A stretch of DNA of 60,000 bases from Liolophura sinensis (GCF_032854445.1 NC_088307.1:13220017-13280016), one strand, 5' to 3'; numbered from the stretch's first letter, positions 9,572 to 24,500 are shown. Numbers and translations are program-made. The notes: generated from the sequence alone by a model not told the origin.

Positions 9572-12500
9572 GTATGTATAGACATTTCACAAGTGCCCTG
9601 TCTCATGGAAAAATTAGCATTTTTTAAAGTGGCATTTTTGCTGGATTCTGACTTGAGTCATCTACCTTATAGGGCGGCTAAGATTTTTGTGAAGTTTGAA
9701 TAATTTTCATCCAGAAAAACTGTTGTCATCAAAACCGTTATTTTAAGGCCTTTACGTGCTTCTGAAGTACATTTTTACAATACAGTATACATGAATATAT
9801 ACATGTCTGTATTTTTCTTTTTTTTTATCTTTTATTCCTTCAGTCATATGACTACCCAAGGCCTGGGATTCCCTCTGTCATCATGTTACATGTCGTTAAT
9901 TGGTGACAAGCATTTCTTTAAAAACATAATGCATGAAAAGTTTGATACAGGCATACATGTGCATGCATTTGTTCCTAGCTCTTGTGTATCTGTCTGTGTT
10001 TCAGAACTCCCAGGAGAAGTTGTCGTTTGAAAAGCAAGAAAATGAGGAGCCATTAGAGCCTTTAGATCATGACCCTTTCCAAGGTAAGACAGAATTTATT
10101 TATTTATTGATTCATTTAATTGATTGGGTGTTTTACCTTGTGATACCAAAGAATATTTCACGGCTTCCAGGACCCACAGGTTGCTGCCAGTCCTGCCCAA
10201 GTACAGCACAAGCTGATCACTTGCCACTGAAGCCCCCATTTGTGCCAGAAGCCCCTCTTCTGAATAATTTGTTTTTTTTCTTTCAATTGATGACATGAAA
10301 CCTGAAAATGATTTTATATGTGAATTAATTGATTTATTTGGTTTGTGTTTTGTGATGTATTCAGGAATATTTCTATTCATGTGTGCAATGACAGAAATAT
10401 CAGGATCCCATGAGTGGATGGATTCTCAACGAGATACCATTGACCAAAATAGTGTCCAAAATGACAAACAAATGTACATGTATCTTATAACGTGTTACCA
10501 TATTTGCTTTACATACATAATCATGTATGTATACCTCCGGGCTGGAGGGAACTTTCCATTAGTCTAGTGGTAGATGAATGGATCACCGGTTCAAATCCCC
10601 AAGCTGGTAAGCTATGTTACGCTAGTCTATATCTTAACATTTTGTAGCAAGTTATGGCTGAGTGGTTAATACATTTGTCTTTCAGTTGCACGTGAGGTGC
10701 AGGATTAAACATAGTTGTGGAAAGGAATTTGCAGATTTTTTCTGTATCACCCTTTGTTGGGTCTTAGTGACGATAATTTGTACATTCCCCTTGTATTACC
10801 CTTTGTTGGGTCTTGGTTACAATAATTTGTAGATTCCCCCTGTATCACCCTTTTTTGGGTCTCGGTGACAATAATTTGTACATTCCCCCTGTATCACCCT
10901 TTGTTGGGTCTCGGTGACAATAATTTGTAGATTCCCCCTGTATCACCCTTTGTTGGGTCACGATGACAATAATTTGTACATTCCCCCAGTATCACCCTTT
11001 GTTGGGTCTCGGTTACAATAATTTGTAGATTCCCCCTGTATCACCCTTTGTTGGGTCTCGGTGAAAATAATTTGTAAATTCCCTCTGTATCACCCTTTCT
11101 TGGGTCTTGGTTACAATAATTTGTAGATTCCCCCTGTATTGCCCTTTGTTGGGTCTTGGTTACAATAATTTGTAGATTTCCCCTGTATCACCCTTTCTTG
11201 GGTCTCGGTGACAATATTCCCCCTGTATCACCCTTTTTTTGGTCTCGGTGATAATAATTTGTAGATTCCCCCTGTATTACCCTTTGTTGGGTCTCAGTTA
11301 CAATAATTTGTAGATTCCCACTGTATCACCCTTTGTTGGGTCTCGGTGACAATAATTTGTAGATTCCCCCTGTATCACCCTTTCTTGGGTCTTGGTTACA
11401 ATAATTTGTACATTCCCCCTGTATCACCCTTTGTTGGGTCTTGGTTACAATAATTTGTAGATTTCCCCTGTATCACCCTTTGTTGTGTTTCAGTGACAAT
11501 TTTTTTGACTGCACTCCTGTGGCCGATTGCACAGTTTTACATTTGCTGATGAACACTTTGTAGGGAAAGTTTGTTAATACCCTAAATCTTTAACTTTTAT
11601 GATAGATATTAGTGGTGTTGGAAGCAAAGGATAACATTTTTCTCCCAGGTTTTGTTTTTTCTTAAAGTAAAGATACATGTATGAATGCGTTGTTCCTTGA
11701 CTAACTATGTGGAAAAGAGGAAAAGATCAATATGTCTGCTACAATTACATGCATATTGGCAAAGAGGAGCAGACCAGGTGTCCCAGAACTTAGAAGAATT
11801 AGGGCAACTTGTCAAAAATTTGGCAGTTCACCCTGTGCTCTGCTGTTTCCTCCGAGCGTAAAAACTGATTGCCAAACAATTGCATGATGGAAAAATTTCT
11901 GAGTATGGAGTTTGTCAGTAATGAGATATGAATCTAGCCATTTTGCTACAGTTTTTTGTAAAATTCCATTTTTGCTAGGCCCTCAGAACCATCGACAGAG
12001 AGCTGTGGTGGCTGCCTTCAAACACGCGTGGGGGGCATACAAGAAATACGCCTGGGGTCACGATGAGTTTAAGCCAATCACTAAGAAGTACTCAGAGTGG
12101 TTCAATGTTGGTTTGACCCTGATAGATTCCTGGACACCATGTATATTATGGGGCTTAAAAAAAGGGAGAGACGCAAGCTGCGTAACTTAAACTACATGTA
12201 GCCTTAAAGTCCAAGATCATATTTAAGGATTGCTTCGGTGGCCTAATGGTGTCCTCCTCAAAGTCAGGAGACCCAGGATCAATTCCGGGTCAGATCATAC
12301 CAAAGCCTTTAAAAGTTTGTACTTGTTGCTGCCTCACTTGGAGCTCAACCCTGAGACATTAAAGCAAGGAAACATGACTGCTTGGCCAGGCGTCAGTATA
12401 ATGGGACTGGGTGTGGTGTCCATGTCTGGTGTTTTCAGCATGATTCAGCATGGCAGCATGGGCTCGCGATACCACTAGAAGACACAGTATATGTACACAC

Positions 12501-15500
12501 ACCTGATTGGCTCCTCGTCATCATACAACTGAAAAAATTGTTAAGTATGACGTTAAAGCCGAAGCATTCATTCATTTGAAATCGGGAGACCAGGGATCAA
12601 ACTCATACTAAAAACTTTTAAAATAGTACTTGTTGCTGCCTCGCAGAGGGGTTAGAGCATGGAATGGGGTCTGATTGACTGAGTGTCAGTGTAATGTGAC
12701 TGGGTTGGGTGTCATGTCTGGTGTCTTTGGCATGATACTTCAGTGGCGGCACGGCTTTGGCGACATGGACTTGACCTTGCCCCACAAGAAGACACAATGT
12801 ATGTACACACACCTAATGACGACTCATCATTGTATGGGTATGACTGAAAAATTATTAACTGCGCAGTATAACATTGCGAGCATCCATACATACATAAGTC
12901 TGTCATTAAAAATACATTTGTTAGGGGTAACCCAGCCAGGGTTCAAAATTAACATTGACTTGTCAAACATGTCCGCAAAAAATGGTCTTGCCCGTCAAAA
13001 TTTACGTTCAGTATGGACAGATGTCCGGTTGAATATTTGGCGATGAAAATTTGCACGTACATGAAATTTTGCTACTTTTATCAGTTGCCCAAACTGGTGT
13101 TCGAATGGATTCATAGCAGCGCCTTTTATTCGTAAGAAAACATGAAAGTACTTCAAAACATTGCTTCCTCGAAAAATCATGTTTCTTACTGTACAAGACT
13201 TTCATTGTTTATATGAAAATAGATTACCCTGTTCCCATGGCTTTTCATTGAGCAAAGAGACACAAGGCGCATATCATGACATAAAATTCACAGGGATAGG
13301 AGAGGGACTCTAGAAATATGGTAGTCCTTGGCAGCGAAACGAAAAACATCGATCTTTCATAATGACCGCTCAAAATTAAATTTGGGTAATATCGCTAAGC
13401 AATGATGATATTTCAAGGATGACTGGGAGCGATGTATCGCACCACGTGTGAAAACTACGGTGACTGGAGTTACCCCCCTCCCCCAGTCAGTTACTAAAAT
13501 AGATAACATTAAAAACTAAGCACACAGTGCATTTTATCATATATCGACCAACAGTTCAGTGGGGAGAAATTTTGTCCTTTGAGTTGCAGAAATGTCCGGT
13601 AAGTTTTAGGGATCAACAGGACAATTGTCCTGCTGGCTTTGCTTCTAATTTCTCTCCCTGCCCACTAGCTTCCCAAAGGGGAGTTCAACTGTAAAGCTGT
13701 TATTGAGGTTTTGCGTGGAATTGTAATGTTAATTTTTGACATCCCTGTTGTTTTTTTCATTGACCAAACTAAACAATGGACCTACCCTGTATATTCTGGT
13801 AAAGTTGGATTACATTCAATGAAGAATTTTTAAGGGATGGTCTATGCATTGAATATAAATAGATTAATGTAGGCTGACCTGAAATATTTTAACATTTAAT
13901 TACTGTTCACTTTATAAGATGACACAAGTACAGTAGTCTGAACAACATGGATTAAATAGTACTGATGGGGAGTTCAGCCATAATCATTCATTCAGATGTA
14001 ACAAGCTTCATGCTTTAACCATTTAATCTCCTATCTACACTGCCAGCCAATGAGTGTCCATTCACTTTGCCTTCAAAATGGTGATTGGTTTTTGTGTTGC
14101 TAATGACGTGTATAATGGGAAGGTATGGTTGGAGCAAAATCCATGGGTGTCAGAGATGGTTAGATTTTGTTCAGAAACTAATGATGTTTATGGGGAAGCG
14201 CAGGTGTTGCCAGCCCATGTAAAGAACCAAATCTCATAACAAAGGATTGCGAATAACGTCACGCCATTGGTTAGGCTTGGCTGGCAACATCAGCATAATT
14301 GTAAACTGTGCGCTTAATTATGAACTTTGATGAAGGGCAGTTTTGTCGAGGGTCAATCCTGGGTCGAGTCACACGCAAGACCTTAAAAGAAGAAGTTGTA
14401 ACTTCCTTGCTTTGCGTTCAGCATAAAGGGGATAGTGCAATGAGGGGTTGACCCGTATCAGTATAATGGCTCAGGTGGGGCAGCTTACTTGCCTTTGGTA
14501 AGGTGTCTGAGTGAAGCAGCACTAGATAAAAGAGCGGTGGAAATCCGTCCTGCAACAAGCAGGTACATAACATACACCCTGAGGACTCCTTCGTCGTCAT
14601 ATGACTGAAAAATTGTTAAGTGCGACGTTAAACCGCAAGCACACACTCACTCACTCACTCACTCACTCACTCACTCTGCTTCAACTAAAAGACATAAAGA
14701 GCATTGCGAGAGGAATCAGGGATATTTTTCCATGTTGACTTTTTACAAAAGTCTGGTTAAATAACAAATCTTCATGGTTGGTCACAAGACAAACTGAGAA
14801 GAAAACAAGTTTGAACAACCATCTGTTGGCAAACTGATAAGAAAATAAGTTTGAACAACCATCTGTTTGGGTTATTTTCTTGACAGAATTTAAGGAGGCT
14901 CGCGATTGGGTGGCTACAGATTTGACCTTTGACCAGAGCAGAGATGTGAATCTGTTTTGAGATCACCATCCGTGTGTTGGGGGGGCCTGCTCAGTGCCTA
15001 TCATCTCTCCAAGGACATAGTATTCAAACAGAAAGCTGTGAGTAAACTGTCTGAATTACACATTAGTATTCCAGAAAATCGATGCAGTTTTCATGAGACA
15101 GTATGCATTAAAGATTAGAATTACTGTGCTCAGAAAAAAATCACATCAGACTTATAGTTATGACCTCTCTTGTCATATACTGCAATACCTTAACATTTTG
15201 CATATGAAAGAGCAGCTTTCACATTTTTAAGTTGATTTTGGAGTCAAAACTACATTGGTTTGATTGATCAACTTCAGGGCTTCACAGAAAGCGTAATTTT
15301 ATCAGTCTGCACAGAATAATGCCATCAGAATATGCATGAATAAACACCTTGCAAACATGCGATAAGGTTGAAGAATAACAGCATTGTTTCTTCATGTTAA
15401 CACCATATTTGAAGAACTGCTTATGAGTGTAAAATGGGAAAATCTGGGCCCGCATCTACGAAGACTTCACATTACTAGTGAATACCTAACTACCATGGCA

Positions 15501-18500
15501 ATAGGGGCCTCCGTGGCTCGGTTGGTTAGCGCACTAGTACAGCGTAATTACCCAGGAGTCTCTCACCAATGCGGTCGCTGTGAGTTCAGGTCCAGCTCAT
15601 ACTGGCTTCCTCTCCGTAAGTGGGAAGGTCTGGCAGCATCCAGCAGATGGTCTTGGGTTTCCCTCAGGCTTTGCCCAGTTTCCTCCCACCATAATGCTAA
15701 CCGCGGTCGTACAAGTGAAATAATCTTGAGTACGGCGTAAAACACCAATCAAATAAATAAATAAATACCATGGCAACCAGCAATGTAGATGTGACATCAC
15801 CATGGCCGTTACATGTAGGGAGCATTAAGTTAAATTCATGCAAGTGGAACCTGGTGTATTTAGATCATCCACACCAAGCCTGATGGTATTGTCTGATATT
15901 GACAGTTATGAATGTTCCGAGACTCTTAATTGTTTTATTAAATGAAATTCACAGTAAAAATAGCTATTGTTATAAACTTTGCTTGTTTTAAAGTTTAGAG
16001 CACAGATCTAAAAAACTTACATCTCTTACTTTCACAATTTGGCCATGTTAGTTTGATTCTCTTGAAGGCTGAAGTGGCTTGTCGATTTTTGTCTTTATCA
16101 GACAGTGTGCAAAATGTTCTGGTGACACTCTAGCAGTCTGCAAGCCCAATCCTTGTAGCAGATTGTAGGGGTAAATTTCCTGCATTTATCACTGATCTTT
16201 GTTTCAAATGTGATTCATACTGGGACTGCAGCAGCTAAGTTTCATCACAAACTGTTGACCAAACTGTTTTTCTGTTGACCTGTCAGGTTGACCTTGGGGA
16301 GAGGTTACTGCCTTGCTTTGGTTCGGGGACTGGGGTTCCATTCTCGGACGTGAACCTGAGGACACACAAGGCCCATGCCCCCCGCTGGGGTCCAGACAGC
16401 AGCACCTCAGAGATCACCACTATACAGCTTGAGTTCAGGGATCTGAGCTATGTGACAGGGGACAAGCGCTATGTGGTGAGGGATTGTTTGGCCTACATCC
16501 ACATAAAAGTTTATTCAAGAGCTACACTTTTGTGGAAACGTCTGTGTCTTAAAAGCAAGGCAATATGATAAAAAGATTGAGATATTCAGAATTTGCTTTC
16601 CTAAATTCTATTAAACTGACAGTGTGTTAAATCCACTACTGTATGTTTTGGAGGCTGTTACGGAAAGAAGTATTTTCTGTGCTTTCCACTTTTGCCTGGT
16701 GTGACATCACACACGAATGCATCACCGTTACCCTTCGCTGACATATGGCCACAAATGACATTGTACTTTGAAACGCAATTGGATCATTCCATGTCATTTC
16801 ATCCAGTTGTTGTCGTGACCCCCATGGATTATTTTTGGAATTATTTTCAAATATGCATTAGGATATATGGGCAAGGTTTGCCAAGTTGTAACTCTGAATT
16901 CTTAGTGGTGTTTGAGATATGGCCCTAGAAACACCTTGTACTCTTATATGAGGAAGGTTTGTCAAGTTATACCGTAACTCCAGATTTCAAGTGATTTTTG
17001 AGATATGGCCCTAGAAACACCTTGTACTCTTCATTTTCGACAGTCTCGAAATGCTTTTTAGTTCTGGAAGCATTTTTAGGTGACTGTAATTTGCTATTCA
17101 TTAGGACTAGAGGTCTAGAAATCCACTTACCAGGGTTTTCCTACCCACTCTTTCAGAATATGACCCCAGCAAATAAATAATCAGTACTCTTTTAGATAAT
17201 AGCCCTTGAACATCACACTTAGATTATTGCTTTGTTAAATTTTGTATTTTCAGTGAGATTCCATAGGTCTGATGAAATATATAGATCTTTATTACCTGGT
17301 TAATATTATTTAGGCACATGATCATTTGCACAAGAAAACTTGACCATTTCAGAGCTTTATCTTTGATGTACTTGGTGTCTGAACTATGCTCAAGGACAAA
17401 CAACAAATTTACCTCTTTTATAACAGTTTAACAGTTCACCATGTTGGCAGTTAGACAGCTCTTTAAATTTTTTTCTCACATCTAGATGCATCTCCTAGGC
17501 AACTGTGGAAGGAAATTCAAGAGTTTCTCTCAACTCCTACTGAAATTCAATTTGTGAAAAGCTAACCACCTGGCATGTGTTTTATGATCATTTATAAACG
17601 TTATCCATTAAAAATGTATGTTTTAAAATTTAACACTTGACAGCAATAATTTGAGTTTGTTAAATTAATTACAGTGTTAAAGTATATTTTTTTCATTTCT
17701 CATAAATGCCATATCTCAAAAACCACTTAAAATTTGGAGCTATAGCTTGGCAAACCTTCCTCATATATATGCTATGTTGGTATGATTAAGAATTTTTTCA
17801 AAATAATCCCTGGGGGTCTGCAAAAGAAAAAATATTTTTGGATGATTTGACACAGAATGACTCAGTTGATGTCATTCCAGCATAAGTACCATACTCAATG
17901 TCATGTCCGCACGATTCAGTGTCATGCAAGGAATGTTATAACATTACACCAGGAAAATTTTACGGAACATTTGGGGTTTTTTTAAGACATTTTCAGTTAT
18001 TGAAGTTAAATAGTGCTATTCAACTTTTTATCTTGTTTGAACCATAATGTCAGCTCTGTTCCATAGGATTTCCCACATATTATTTTAAATTCAGTTCAAG
18101 AACTCAAGAAAAGTCGGCTGTGTGAGTGATATCTGGCGTGCACATGGTATAGAAGGAAAATTAAGGTGAAGCACTGGGATCAGTATGCCGTGACTGAGTA
18201 GGGTAGATTACTTTATGCCTGTCAGACTTTGGATTGTTTAGCACGGTGTTCCTGTGACCTACATGTATTTATTTATTTTATTTGATTGATGTTTTACGTC
18301 GTACTCAAGAATATTTCACTTATACGACGGCGGTCAGCATTATAGTGGGTGGAAACCGGGCAGTGCCCAGGGGAAACCCACGACCATCCGCAGGTTGCTG
18401 GCAGACCTTCCCACGTACAGCCGGAGAGGAAGCCAGCATGAGCTGGACTTGAGCTCACAGCGACCGCATTGGTGAAAGACTCCTGGGTCATTGCGCTGCG

Positions 18501-21500
18501 CTAGCGCGCTAACCAACTGAGCGACCTACATGTAGTATTATACAGATATTGCATACTATTGGAGGGGATATCAGGAATTGTCAGCTCATGTTGAACATCA
18601 CTTATCAGGAGTGGACAATGGAAGACTCGAGGACGAGCTACACAGACAGTCCACATGACAGTAGAACGCATCGTTTTCCTCTGTGATATCGCAGTGCTTG
18701 TGTACTTCATTATTTATGAGCACACATACACCAGTAATTGTGATGTGATAACAGAAAGAACAATGAGTTCACAGCTTTGGGCCATCTTGATACAGACGGG
18801 TAGCAGTTTTACGAGTTTCCCATCCCCCATACAACAGTATGCACTATATGTTTAATTATTTCAAAAAAAAAGCTTTATCTGCTCAGTTAGTAATTTGAAA
18901 TTGTACATCGATAGTGAGCAAGGCATTGTCTGGTTGTTCACTTCGGTAAACTCGCAGACTTTGGAGAACACGAGTAAAGAGATAGCTGTTGTAGAATAAA
19001 TGCACATGTTCGCTGGATATTCGTTGGATATTCGTGCGAGGTCATTGGCTGTTGCTCAGTGAGCGTGGGAGATTACCTTGTGAGGCTGACATTTTGTTGC
19101 TGGAGTCCAGAAAATCTGTTCATCAGGCGTGGAAAGGTTTATAAGTAATTTTTCAAAGGTCGGTGGTTTACACTGGGCACCCCTGTTTTCTCCACTGATA
19201 AACTGGCTACCATTGTGTGTGTGAAAGTGAACAAATCTTATGTATGGGATTCAGCAACATTCATACAAATGACACTAAACAAAATATATTTTGTGACCTA
19301 CCATACATTTTGGAAATTTTGTATTTTTTTTTCAGGAAACTGCCCACAAGGTATCAGAACATGTTCACAGTCTACCTAAGAAGGATGGACTGGTGCCAAT
19401 TTTCATAAACGCTCAGACAGGTCAATTCCGGTCTACGGCCACCATTACCCTGGGGGCCAGGGGGGACAGCTACTACGAGTACCTCATCAAGCAGTGGCTA
19501 CAGACTGGCAAAACATTGACCATGTAAGTCGCTAAGTCTGCATGACAAAATAGAAGGGTGTATATATTTTGGAGGGCATGAGTTTGACCCCAACACCTAA
19601 TTCCCATAAATTCATGTATATGTATATGTACATAAATGACTTAAATTCTTCATTCTTACATGTAGCAAGTTCATGTGATGGAATACTCCTTGTAATGCTG
19701 AAGTTATACGCACATGTGTTCAAGGGAAATAACTTGTGTGGATATAATAATCAAGGGAAAGAACTCTTATTGGATGCTCATATTTTAGACACAGCTGAAG
19801 ATTTTATTTGGCGCGTGAACATATATGGGTGTTTTTTTTTTAGGGATAAATTCAACATTTTAAATGCATAATTTTACTTCCTGTCATCATCATAGTAAAA
19901 AGGGCAGTAGTAATATTAAAGTTTTAGGGACATTTTAGTATATAATCCGTAAGAGAATTAAATTCATGAAGAAGACCTTTTAATATGTACTTTATAATTA
20001 ATTTGAATTAATTAGTGACTAATGTATGGAGCTGCATGATCATGTACAATTGTACAATTTTTAATTTCAATTCTTGCTGAACAGGTGCAGTCTTTCTCAG
20101 GTACTTAGTCGACCATAAGACCTGGGTTCAGCCCACCTGCAAAAATACCCGTTTGTGACCAAAATAAAACATTAAAATTATTATCATTATAATTACGTAA
20201 AATCATACCTTAAACATTTTATTGGGATCAAGATAAGCCTGAATGTGTTTTTGGTGTACAATATGGTGAAAACGATGTGCACTCGATATGATGTACAACA
20301 TGGTGAAAACGATGTGCACTCAGGATGATGTGCAACATGGTGAAAACGATGTGCACTCAGGATGATGTACAACATGGTGAAAACGATGTGCATTCGATAT
20401 GATGAACAACATGGTGAAAACAATGTGTACTCGGTATGATGCACAACATGGTGAAAACGATGTGCACTCGGTATGATGTACAACATGGTGAAAACGATGT
20501 GCATTCGGTATGATGTACAACATGGTGAAAACAATGTGTACTCGGTATGATGCACAACATGGTGAAAACGATGTGCACTCGGTATGATGTACAACATGGT
20601 GAAAACGATGTGCACTCGGTATGATGCACAACATGGTGAAAACGATGTGCACTCGGTATGATGTACAACATGGTGAAAACGATGTGCACTCGGTATGATG
20701 CACAACATGGTGAAAACAATGTGCACTCAGTATTATGCACAACATGGTGAAAACGATATGCACTCGGTATGATGTACAACATGGTGAAAACGATGTGCAC
20801 TCGGTATGATGTACAACATGGTGAAAACAATGTGTACTCGGTATGATGCACAACATGGTGAAAACGATGTGCACTCGGTATGATGTACAACATGGTGAAA
20901 ACGATGTGCACTCGGTATGATGCACAACATGGTGAAAACGATGTGCACTCGGTATGATGTACAACATGGTGAAAACGATGTGCACTCGGTATGATGCACA
21001 ACATGGTGAAATCGATGTGCACTCAGTATTATGCACAACATGGTGAAAACGATGTGCACTCGGTATGATGCACAACATGGTGAAAACAATGTGCACTTGG
21101 TATGATATACAACATGGTGAAAACAATGTGCACTCGGTATGATGTACAACATGGTGAAAACGATGTGCACTCGGTATGATGTACAACATGGTGAAAACCA
21201 TGTGCACTTGGTATGATGTACAACATGGTGAAAACGATGTGCACTCGGTATTATGCACAACATGGTGAAAACGACGTGCACTCGGTATGTATACAACATG
21301 GTGAAAACGATGTGCGCTCGGTATGATGTACAACATGGTGAAAATGATGTGCACTCGGTATGATGTACAACATGGTGAAAACGATGTGCACTTGGTATGA
21401 TGTACAACATGGTGAAAACGATGTGCACTCGGTATGATGCACAACATGGTGAAAACGACGTGCACTCGGTATGTATACAACATGGTGAAAACGATATGCA

Positions 21501-24500
21501 CTCGGTATGATGCACAACATGGTGAAAACAATGTGCACTTGGTATGATATACAACATGGTGAAAACAATGTGCACTCGGTATGATGTACAACATGGTGAA
21601 AACGATGTGCACTCGGTATGATGTACAACATGGTGAAAACCATGTGCACTTGGTATGATGTACAACATGGTGAAAACGATGTGCACTCGGTATTATGCAC
21701 AACATGGTGAAAACAATATGCATCCGGTATGATGTACAACGTGGTGAAAACGATGTGCACTCGGTATGATGTACAACATGGTGAAAACAATGTGCACTCG
21801 GTATGATGTACAACATGGTGAAAATGATGTGCACTCGGTATGTATACAACATGGTGAAAACGATGTGCACTTGGTATGATGCACAACATGGTGAAAACAA
21901 CGTGCACTCGTTATGATGTACAACATGGTGAAAATGATGTGCACTTGGTATGATGTACAACATGGTGAAAACCATGTGCACTCGGTATTATGCACAACAT
22001 GGTGAAAACCATGTGCACTTGGTATGATGTACAACATGGTGAAAACGATGTGCACTTGGTATGATGTACAACATGGTGAAAATGATGTGCACTTGGTATG
22101 ATGCACAACATGGTTAAAACGACGTGCACTCGGTATGTATACAACATGGTGAAATCAATGTGCACTCGGTATGATGTACAACATGGTGAAAACGATGTGC
22201 ACTCGGTATGATGTGCAACATGATGTACAATTAAAGAACTTGCAGTCTCAGCTTCATACGCTTATAGAGGTTCAGAGGAGGTCAATTGAGAGTTGCCTTT
22301 CTTGAGTGCTTTAATTTGTCTTACTACTTGGATGTATAGGCCTGCATGGCCTATTGGTTAGCGCAATGATCCAGGAGCCTCCCAGCAATGCTGTCACTCT
22401 GAGTTGCCCAGCCCATGCTGCCTTCCCTTTGAGTGGTCTGCCAGCAACCTGCAGATGGTCATAGGTTTCCACTGGGCTCTGCCCGGTTTCCTACCGCCAT
22501 TTTGCTGGCAGCCGATGTATGAGTGGAATATTCTTGAGTACGGCTTAAAAAAACAATCAAATAAAAAGATTCTACTTGGATGTGATTTATCAGTGAATTA
22601 ACTGATTTGTCTGCCAGTATTCAGGTCTTGAAAATCTGAAACGCTTGGTATTTGCTGAAAACTTATTCCAATCCTTGCAACTTAATAAATCTGTTATTTT
22701 TCCATGATTCATGAATAACTTTTGATAACTGTTTTAATACCTATTGTAACCTCAGTCACTGGCCTGTTAAACACTAGTCTGGTATGAAACACTTGACAGA
22801 TTCACAATTCTTATTTTACAGGTTTAAGGATGACTATGTGGCAGCAGTGGAAGGCATCAAGAAACACCTGGTGAAAGACTCCGAGCCCAGCAAGCTGAGG
22901 TTTGTCGGTGAGCTGCTCAGTGGAAGGACATTCAGTCCAAAAATGGTGAGTCTTTGTGATGCTAATGGAGGACACTCGGTAATGAGTGCTGTGAATTGTG
23001 ATTACCGACCACTCTGTTTTCACGCTGACATAGCCCCTGGAGTGTTGCCCTAAAACATGAAAATCTGGTGCCACAATTGATAATTAACACTCACGTAATT
23101 GTGGAGTTAACACGTTCTTTATTACTGAGAGAAAACAATATAAGATTTGCTTTGTGCATTTATATTTTTCCTGAGTATATTTGTAAGTTGTAAGACGTTA
23201 AATACGGGTGAAGATGTGCTTCGAACATGCGAGCGGAAGTTTGATTGCTTAAGTTTTCACCATGTCAGATAAATACCATATGACTGTCATATCCTATACA
23301 TCAGGATCACCTGGTGTGTTACCTGCCAGGTGCCCTGGCTTTGGGCAGTGTGAATGGCCTGGGGGCAGACCACATGGACATTGCCAAAAAGCTGATGAGG
23401 ACGTGTTATGAGATGTACCACAGAATGCCCACAAAGCTCAGCCCTGAGATTGTCTACTTTAACCTGGCCGAGGGCTCTGACAAAGAGGATCTCATTGTTA
23501 AGGTATGTGAAGCTGTTGTGTCTTTAAACACAGTTTTTATATTGATGATGATTGCATAAGGATGAACAATTATGAAGCTGCATGCTACAGTGAAGCTTCT
23601 GCTATGTATTGTACCAACGATCTAGAAATGATGAGCCTTGGCTATCGCACAGCATAGCCAAACAGTCTTGATATAATATCTTTATGACTTTGACATGTAA
23701 TTCATAAAACTTTGCGAAACCTTTTTCTCAAAACCCATTTTTGTAATGGCATTGTCAGGATAAGAATGACATTTGGTGGCCTGATTTGTGAGAAAAGTTT
23801 GAAAAAGAGAACTACTATGTGTACATATCCAGTTAAATCTTTCGGATGGTTTTGCAAGATTTCCATGTACTGAAAGTAATACAGACGTAGACTTATACGT
23901 TCCAAATAGTGTATTTTAATGACTTTATTTATACCTGAATACTAGGCAAAAACATGCATTCTTAGAGGCACATAACTTAACAGTTTTATGTTGAAACTTG
24001 CAATATTCCAGTAAGAGATTGTCCTGCCTTATGACCAAACCTCAGAACCTCTTTCAAAGATCAGTAGAACTCTTTGATGGTGGCAAAATGAGAAGCTTTG
24101 TCACATGTAAAACTTGAAATTTTAGGAACAAATAAAGGGAAAAGGGATATTGTTTTCAGTGCTGAAACTTACATTTTTCCATTATGATATCATGCTGGCT
24201 TCCAAACAAACCTCAAAATCCCTTTTTTTCAGTAGAACCCTCGGAAACAGGCAAAATAAGGGAGCTTTGTCAGAAGCAACATTTCAGGTCATTTACAGTT
24301 CATAGTTTATGAACTGTAAAACTTCACCCTAAATATTTGCTTAAAACGTGCATTCTTAGGGATAAATAAAAGCAAAAAGAAGGTTGGTTTTTGTGCTGAA
24401 ACTTAGACAATTTTTCCAGTATTAAGGTATTATCCTTCCTTCTAAAAAAATCTGAAAACCCCCTTTCCTACCATAAATCTCAGAATCGGGCAAATTGAGT

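Noticed and set aside
10570-10706. tRNA-like pieces (ggttcaaatcc at about 10589; tggctgagtggttaa at about 10655)
   Set aside because: No complete cloverleaf; probably worn SINE heads.
10740-11505. Regular direct repeats that might suggest a CRISPR array
   Set aside because: Units are contiguous with no unique spacers, and the genome is eukaryotic. The same applies to the arrays at 20.3, 49.6 and 58.4 kb.
12931-13660. Possible hAT-like element (cagggttcaaaattaac versus an inverted cagggagagaaattaga)
   Set aside because: The inverted ends match only weakly and no 8-bp target duplication is visible.
20193-22165. Several long minus-strand open frames (up to 553 codons) with [12 protein letters not shown]-type repeats
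   Set aside because: They are translations of the 37-bp minisatellite, open in all three frames of one strand, with no splice or start context.
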